Source of the DNA: a virus
IMG/VR virus record: IMGVR_UViG_3300036985_002084
Span: 1-41,382 of that record
Reading direction: 5' to 3' (one strand)
Length of the DNA stretch: 41,382 nt
Position 1 is the first letter of the stretch. Every line of letters begins with the position of its first letter. Positions 38,077-41,382 of this stretch are shown here, one piece after another. The notes under the pieces are model-generated. The model was not told the origin of the DNA, made no database searches, and saw only the letters and a list, made by a program, of their open reading frames with translations. A program made the translations under genes and the position numbers.

Positions 38077-40086
38077 TTACTCGTAGAAGATTATTTTTCC
38101 GCCTTCCAAACGCAACGGGCCATCCTTCTCCTTGCTAAGTGCCTGAATTGCGCGGGTTACAGACTGCCTGCGCGTGTCGCGCTTGCCGTCCTCGGGTGCC
38201 TGCAATGCGGCCACGGCGCGGTCGATTAACTCCACTGCGCCGACAATGCTTTGCTCGCCGAACAGTGTCATGATCTCCAACACGTGATTTTCTACACGTC
38301 CGCGACGCTTCAGACCCAGCCGCTCTTCCTCGACCTTGGTCTGCAATTCTGCTGGCACGGCGACGCAGCTCGTGATGATGTCACCGTCATTGTCAATGCC
38401 GACATCGACGACTTCAAGTCGGAAGGGCCAGCGTATGCCGTCCTCGCCGTCCTTCATCTTCTCGAGGATGATCTCGCGCTCGCCATTCTCGTGACGCACC
38501 ACCTCGATCTGGACGTCGGCTGCAGCCTTCAAGCCCGACCAGCCACGCACGCCCTTGCTTAGATCCTTACCGGCGTGTGCGACGACGAGGTTCATGGCAC
38601 CCGTTGCACCGTGCAGAAGCTTGAGGTTAGCCAACGCTCGGCCCATGTCCTCGGACGTGTTTTCATTCGCGCCCGGCGTGACCTGCGCAAACGTGTCGAT
38701 CACGACCACGTCGATTGGGCCGATGTTATTGATCTCGGCCATCACCTCAGAGATTTCGTCGTTGTCAAGAAAGTTCGGTGCTGCAGGGATGACGTGCAGG
38801 TCGACGCCGCGCAGGTCGAAGTCATGGTAGCGCGCGTATGCCTCACCGCGCTTGCCGATGCCGCCCGCGCCTTCTGCGGCAATGATCACTACACGGCCAC
38901 GCGTCGTGCGCCGGTCGCGCCATGCAATGCCGCGTGCGATTGAGAATGCCAAATCCAGAGCAACGAACGTCTTGCCAGAGCCCGACGCGCCGAACAGTAC
39001 GCCCAGCTCGGCCTTGGGCAGCACACCCTTTATCAGCCACTCCATCGGCGGTGCGAGTGTCAAGTCGTAGATCGGCACTGGGCCGAAGCGGCCGACGCTC
39101 TTGCTGGGCAGCTCGGCCTGCAGCACTTCGGCCTTGGCCAGTACCGCCTCGCGGGTGTCCGGCTCGCGGTAGCCTGCCTCCTTGGCCATCTTGATGACGG
39201 AGCGCATGGTGGTCAGGTGCTTGCCTGTGCCGCCCTTGAAACTATCCCACTGGTGGCGCAGGGCCTCGGTGCTCGGGTACGTGTCGCCGTCGCTCGACCA
39301 CTCGTCCCAAAGCTCGAAGCCAGTGTCGTCGCCGTCGGTCTCGTGGTGCAGGGCGAAGCCAACACGCAGCCAAGGCTCGCGGCCCATGCTCGGGTCGAGC
39401 ACGGCCAGTAGGTCTTGCATCTTGGACACGGTCAGGCCGAGGCGTGGCTCACGTCCGGCCATGAAGTCATCAGGGTTGAACGTGTTGTTCGTACGCGCAC
39501 CGAAGCGCCTGTCGCACAGGGTGCGCGTGGCGTCGTCAACGTCGGCGATTGTGTCCTGATGGCCGAGCACGTCGCAGACAGGCAGTATGTTGCCGGTGAA
39601 CGTAACAAAGCCGGACGAGCTGAACGTCTCAAAGCCGTAGTCGTCCATCGTCGTCGGGGACTTATGGTTGCCAAGATCCCCCTTCAACGCGGCGCGGATG
39701 CCCTTGCCGCTCGGACTGAACTCGGCGTACGTGCGGCTTACGATGCCGCCGATCTCGGCTGGCATGTTGCCCGCAGGGTCGACGCAGTTGTCAAAGTCTA
39801 GGAACGTGTAACCGAAGTCGGCCAGTGGGGCAAAGCCCACGCCGTCATAGCCCATGCGTGCTGCGGCCTCACGCGCGGCGAAGAAGGTCGACAGGCGTGC
39901 GCGATCCATCGGACTGCCTTGCTCGCCGTGTCGGCGTGTGCCGTCGACCCAGTAGGGCACCTTGCGCGGTTTGGCCTCGCCGATGAAGGGCTCGAAGCGC
40001 CAGAGCAGCCAGCCCTGCACTTCGTGCAAAGGCTGCGGGACTTGCACGGCGCGTACTGATGGTGTGATGGGTTGCACGTTCTCCAC
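38077..40086 (-). CDS. Primase-polymerase / RepA-like helicase fusion
   Basis: 669 residues, GTG start 2 bases after the HTH gene. The N-terminal region (about 20-200) fits an archaeo-eukaryotic primase-like domain: GWLLWRFEP, TFLDFDNC (Asp97, Asp99), and FSPSGKGIRAALKG (123-136). Residues about 220-300 look like PriCT-2 (EPWLRVGFALHHETDG, then FELWDEWSSDGDTYP). The C-terminal RecA/AAA domain has GASGSGKT (Walker A, 366-373), VVVIDTFAQVTPGANEN (Walker B) and NLVVAHAGKD. It would prime and unwind phage DNA at the fork. The tail (after about 590) is probably a winged helix. Motifs intact. Confidence 0.85.
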   Translation of the reverse strand: MENVQPITPSVRAVQVPQPLHEVQGWLLWRFEPFIGEAKPRKVPYWVDGTRRHGEQGSPMDRARLSTFFAAREAAARMGYDGVGFAPLADFGYTFLDFDNCVDPAGNMPAEIGGIVSRTYAEFSPSGKGIRAALKGDLGNHKSPTTMDDYGFETFSSSGFVTFTGNILPVCDVLGHQDTIADVDDATRTLCDRRFGARTNNTFNPDDFMAGREPRLGLTVSKMQDLLAVLDPSMGREPWLRVGFALHHETDGDDTGFELWDEWSSDGDTYPSTEALRHQWDSFKGGTGKHLTTMRSVIKMAKEAGYREPDTREAVLAKAEVLQAELPSKSVGRFGPVPIYDLTLAPPMEWLIKGVLPKAELGVLFGASGSGKTFVALDLAFSIARGIAWRDRRTTRGRVVIIAAEGAGGIGKRGEAYARYHDFDLRGVDLHVIPAAPNFLDNDEISEVMAEINNIGPIDVVVIDTFAQVTPGANENTSEDMGRALANLKLLHGATGAMNLVVAHAGKDLSKGVRGWSGLKAAADVQIEVVRHENGEREIILEKMKDGEDGIRWPFRLEVVDVGIDNDGDIITSCVAVPAELQTKVEEERLGLKRRGRVENHVLEIMTLFGEQSIVGAVELIDRAVAALQAPEDGKRDTRRQSVTRAIQALSKEKDGPLRLEGGKIIFYE

Positions 40087-40088
40087 GT

Positions 40089-40304
40089 CTACGCGTTCAG
40101 CGTTAACGTGTCGGCCACATCGGCGCGCACAAGATCCAGCAATGGCTCGCCATACAGTTTCTGTACCTTGGCGGCCTTGTCAAAGGGCACGTAGCCGCGC
40201 TTCTTCCAATGGTACACGGCTTGGTGCGTGACGCCCATCGTCTTTGCGAAGGAGATCACGCCGCCGCCCGCTTGGATGGCTCGGTCGAGTGTTGCTTCAA
40301 ACAT
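40089..40304 (-). CDS. YdaS/Cro-like helix-turn-helix protein
   Basis: 71 residues: RAIQAGGGVISFAKTMGVTH followed by QAVYHWKKRGYVPFDKAAKV forms a clear helix-turn-helix (scaffold helix FAKTMGV, recognition helix THQAVYHWKK), then LYGEPLLDLV. This is the Cro/YdaS pattern used by phage regulators. It lies directly upstream of the primase-helicase and may control the early unit. The palindromic TTGCAA in promoters A and B would be a candidate target, though this is a guess. Its start overlaps the end of the preceding gene by 8 bases. Confidence 0.8.
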   Translation of the reverse strand: MFEATLDRAIQAGGGVISFAKTMGVTHQAVYHWKKRGYVPFDKAAKVQKLYGEPLLDLVRADVADTLTLNA

Positions 40305-40497
40305 TAAAAATTTGTCCTTTACGACCGATGCGGCCTGTCTCTGGGTTGCGGAAGTGCGCGCGCTTGATGAGCGACTTGTTGGCCGCTAGGCGTGCCTCTG
40401 CAATGCGGTTCTGTGCGTTTGCTATCTGCAACGCCGCGTTCAATTCGGCGTTGTAACTTTTAAGATTTGCGATTTCACACCAAGGCCATATTTTCAT
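40297..40497 (-). CDS. Small basic coiled-coil protein
   Basis: 66 residues with a good ribosome site (GAGGGAGAG, about 6 bases before ATG). MKIWPWCEIANLKSYNAELN leads into an Ala/Asn/Gln-rich helix (AALQIANAQNRIAEARLAAN) and a basic tail (KRAHFRNPETGRIGRKGQIF). No family recognised. A DNA-associated role is possible from the tail. Confidence 0.65.
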   Translation of the reverse strand: MKIWPWCEIANLKSYNAELNAALQIANAQNRIAEARLAANKSLIKRAHFRNPETGRIGRKGQIFNV

Positions 40498-40520
40498 TTC
40501 GGCTCTCCCTCGTGATTGAC

Positions 40521-40838
40521 TTACGTTGTAACGTCCTGCCGTGCAATAGAGTTTTGCAGTTGCTCTCGGTTCTTGAAGAATTTCATCAGTGCGCGCAGCA
40601 GATCGTCCGAACCCTGCTTGGCTTGGCGGCGTAGGCGTTGGTCCTCGGCGGTGGCGGGCATCGGCTCGCGGCTCTGCGCACGCTCGGCCTTCACCGCATC
40701 CTTGTTGGACGTCTTCTTACGCAGATCCCTTACTCGGTCTATGTCGACGTGGAAGTAGTCGGCGATGGCCTTGTCTTCCGTTATGTATGAGCAGGCGCGC
40801 TTGATGTCGACGTCGCTCACTCTGAATGTCTTTGTCAT
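40521..40838 (-). CDS. Hypothetical protein with possible DNA-binding helices
   Basis: 105 residues from ATG 40838 (AAGGA nine bases upstream). MTKTFRVSDVDIKRACSYIT is followed by EDKAIADYFHVDIDRVRDLR, whose 'AIADYFHVDIDRVRDLRKK' part has the spacing of a helix-turn-helix, and a highly charged linker rich in Arg/Lys. The end is LLRALMKFFKNREQLQNSI. Possibly a regulator of the early unit, uncertain. The start overlaps the tiny upstream ORF (ATGA). Confidence 0.65.
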   Translation of the reverse strand: MTKTFRVSDVDIKRACSYITEDKAIADYFHVDIDRVRDLRKKTSNKDAVKAERAQSREPMPATAEDQRLRRQAKQGSDDLLRALMKFFKNREQLQNSIARQDVTT

Positions 40839-40909
40839 TGGTCCCAATCCTTTTGGTCTTTGAACATGCGGGCTATCAGCCAGTCGATGATGCGGCGGAT
40901 CATTTGCAT
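40835..40909 (-). CDS. Possible 24-residue leader peptide
   Basis: ATG 40909 has AAGGA five bases upstream, and the peptide MQMIRRIIDWLIARMFKDQK (then DWDQ) forms an amphipathic, partly hydrophobic helix. The stop overlaps the next start (ATGA). It could be a small membrane-associated peptide, or only a translational coupling leader for the 105-residue gene. A longer in-frame reading from 41050 is less likely because it would cover the 30-residue gene upstream. Confidence 0.45.
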   Translation of the reverse strand: MQMIRRIIDWLIARMFKDQKDWDQ

Positions 40910-40988
40910 TATTCCTTTAGGTGCATATCCCGCAAACCTAAGCCATAAGCCAGCTTGCGGAATATTGTTGTTAGAAAAGTGACACGTT

Positions 40989-41081
40989 TTAACGTGGGTG
41001 TATGCCGTTATCTTCCCCGAATATGTATGCTGCAAGGATGATACCAGCAAACAATAAGACTAAGATGGTGTGCTGCGTCAT
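40989..41081 (-). CDS. 30-residue single-span membrane peptide
   Basis: MTQHTILVLLFAGIILAAYI followed by FGEDNGIHPR, with AAGG about 9 bases before ATG 41081. Residues 5-21 form one clean membrane segment with a short acidic tail. Tiny membrane proteins of this kind are common in early phage regions (membrane anchors, inhibitors). A short inverted repeat (CACGTT, TT, AACGTG, 40983-40996) covers its stop. A weak promoter-like pair (TTGCGA then AATTAT) lies upstream in the 81-base gap, low confidence. Confidence 0.55.
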   Translation of the reverse strand: MTQHTILVLLFAGIILAAYIFGEDNGIHPR

Positions 41082-41162
41082 ATCCGTTGATCCTTATGAT
41101 TGATAATTGACGGTTTATAAATCATCGCAATACTTTCACTTTCTGGAAGTATGGGGAATTTA

Positions 41163-41342
41163 TTAATCTTCACCAATATAATAAAGCAACCACTTCAGCG
41201 CCTTAACGTCTTTCTTGTACGTTTTGGCATCTTCTGGGTGAACGTAAAGTGAGGCTGCGTTGTGCTGCACTGACTCCAGTGTTTCCTTCAACCATGCGCG
41301 GACTATGCCGTCCAACTGGTTTGGGTCTACTTCAATCATCAT
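41163..41342 (-). CDS. 59-residue hypothetical protein
   Basis: ATG 41342 with AAGGAG (41351-41356) eight bases upstream; a second ATG follows directly. Protein MMIEVDPNQLDGIVRAWLKE, TLESVQHNAASLYVHPEDAK, TYKKDVKALKWLLYYIGED. Helical, mixed charge, with a clear hydrophobic pattern; it looks like a real small protein of the early block. Similar small helical proteins of phages are annotated as hypothetical. Its start overlaps the stop of the gene entering from the right edge. Confidence 0.65.
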   Translation of the reverse strand: MMIEVDPNQLDGIVRAWLKETLESVQHNAASLYVHPEDAKTYKKDVKALKWLLYYIGED

Positions 41343-41380
41343 TTGCTTTGCTCCTTATCTCCAGCCCACGGGCTTCCAGT
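41339..41380 (-). CDS. C-terminal end of a gene entering from the right edge (partial)
   Basis: One - strand frame is open to the window edge and ends TGSPWAGDKEQSK with a TGA that makes the ATGA overlap used throughout this genome. The other two frames also stay open over this short distance (one ends in WKPVGWR), so the choice rests on the overlap pattern only. Too short to identify. Confidence 0.35.
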   Translation of the reverse strand, partial: TGSPWAGDKEQSK

Positions 41381-41382
41381 GC

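Noticed and set aside
1-41382. tRNA, rRNA, integrase, attachment site or insertion sequence
   Set aside because: No cloverleaf, recombinase motif, terminal inverted repeat or att-like duplication was recognised by eye; a tRNA scan was not possible.

Overview
The window is a partial genome of a double-stranded DNA tailed phage. I see tail adaptors, a nozzle-like protein, tail fibres, ejection-type virion proteins, a lysis cassette and a complete replication module. I see no terminase, portal, major capsid protein or integrase, so the packaging and head genes must lie outside the window. The adaptor and nozzle types (P22 gp4/gp10-like and SU10-like) point to a short-tailed, podovirus-like virion. 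The host is probably a Gram-negative alphaproteobacterium: there is an Rz/Rz1 spanin pair for an outer membrane, and a GapR-family (DUF2312) DNA-binding protein, a family centred on Alphaproteobacteria. Gene style (many 1-4 base ATGA/GTGA/TAATG overlaps, glycine-rich virion proteins, repeat-rich fibres) resembles uncultured aquatic phages.

Layout. Bases 1-27460 are read on the + strand as one late block: carbohydrate-binding or fibre proteins (1-2135) and small proteins; a gp4-like adaptor (2998); two tandem CxxC proteins; a fibre (4537); small proteins; a lysis cassette with three small membrane proteins, GH19 endolysin and nested spanins (7238-9206); a metallophosphoesterase (9236); an SU10-like adaptor (10472); a 961-residue fibre (11129); two short proteins; a nozzle-like protein (14582); and a run of large ejection-type proteins (16584-24191). 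The block ends with two proteins that share an N-terminal leader but carry different cargo. One cargo looks like a ParB-like domain joined to an ADP-ribosyltransferase-like domain.

Bases 41380-27405 are read on the - strand as the early/replication block. From upstream to downstream it holds tiny proteins (one a 30-residue membrane peptide), a putative helix-turn-helix protein, a primase-polymerase/helicase, a recombination-type module (coiled-coil proteins, a Cas4/RecB-like DUF2800 nuclease, a DUF2815 ssDNA-binding protein), GapR, a PD-(D/E)xK nuclease, a family A DNA polymerase with Leu at the '762' position, an orphan C5-cytosine DNA methyltransferase overlapping a CmoA-like methyltransferase, a VRR-NUC nuclease, a cysteine-peptidase-like protein, an SNF2-type helicase and an endonuclease VII. 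The two blocks converge at about 27.4-27.56 kb, where a small - strand gene overlaps the 3' end of the last late gene.

Regulation visible in the sequence: two nearly identical promoter/leader segments on the - strand (about 30151-30203 and 38009-38059) start two early transcription units, and a 127-base intergenic leader before the PD-(D/E)xK nuclease gene holds one hairpin plus two interleaved inverted repeats that could form a pseudoknot around the ribosome binding site. All functional calls come from reading motifs by eye; no database search or structure prediction was run.
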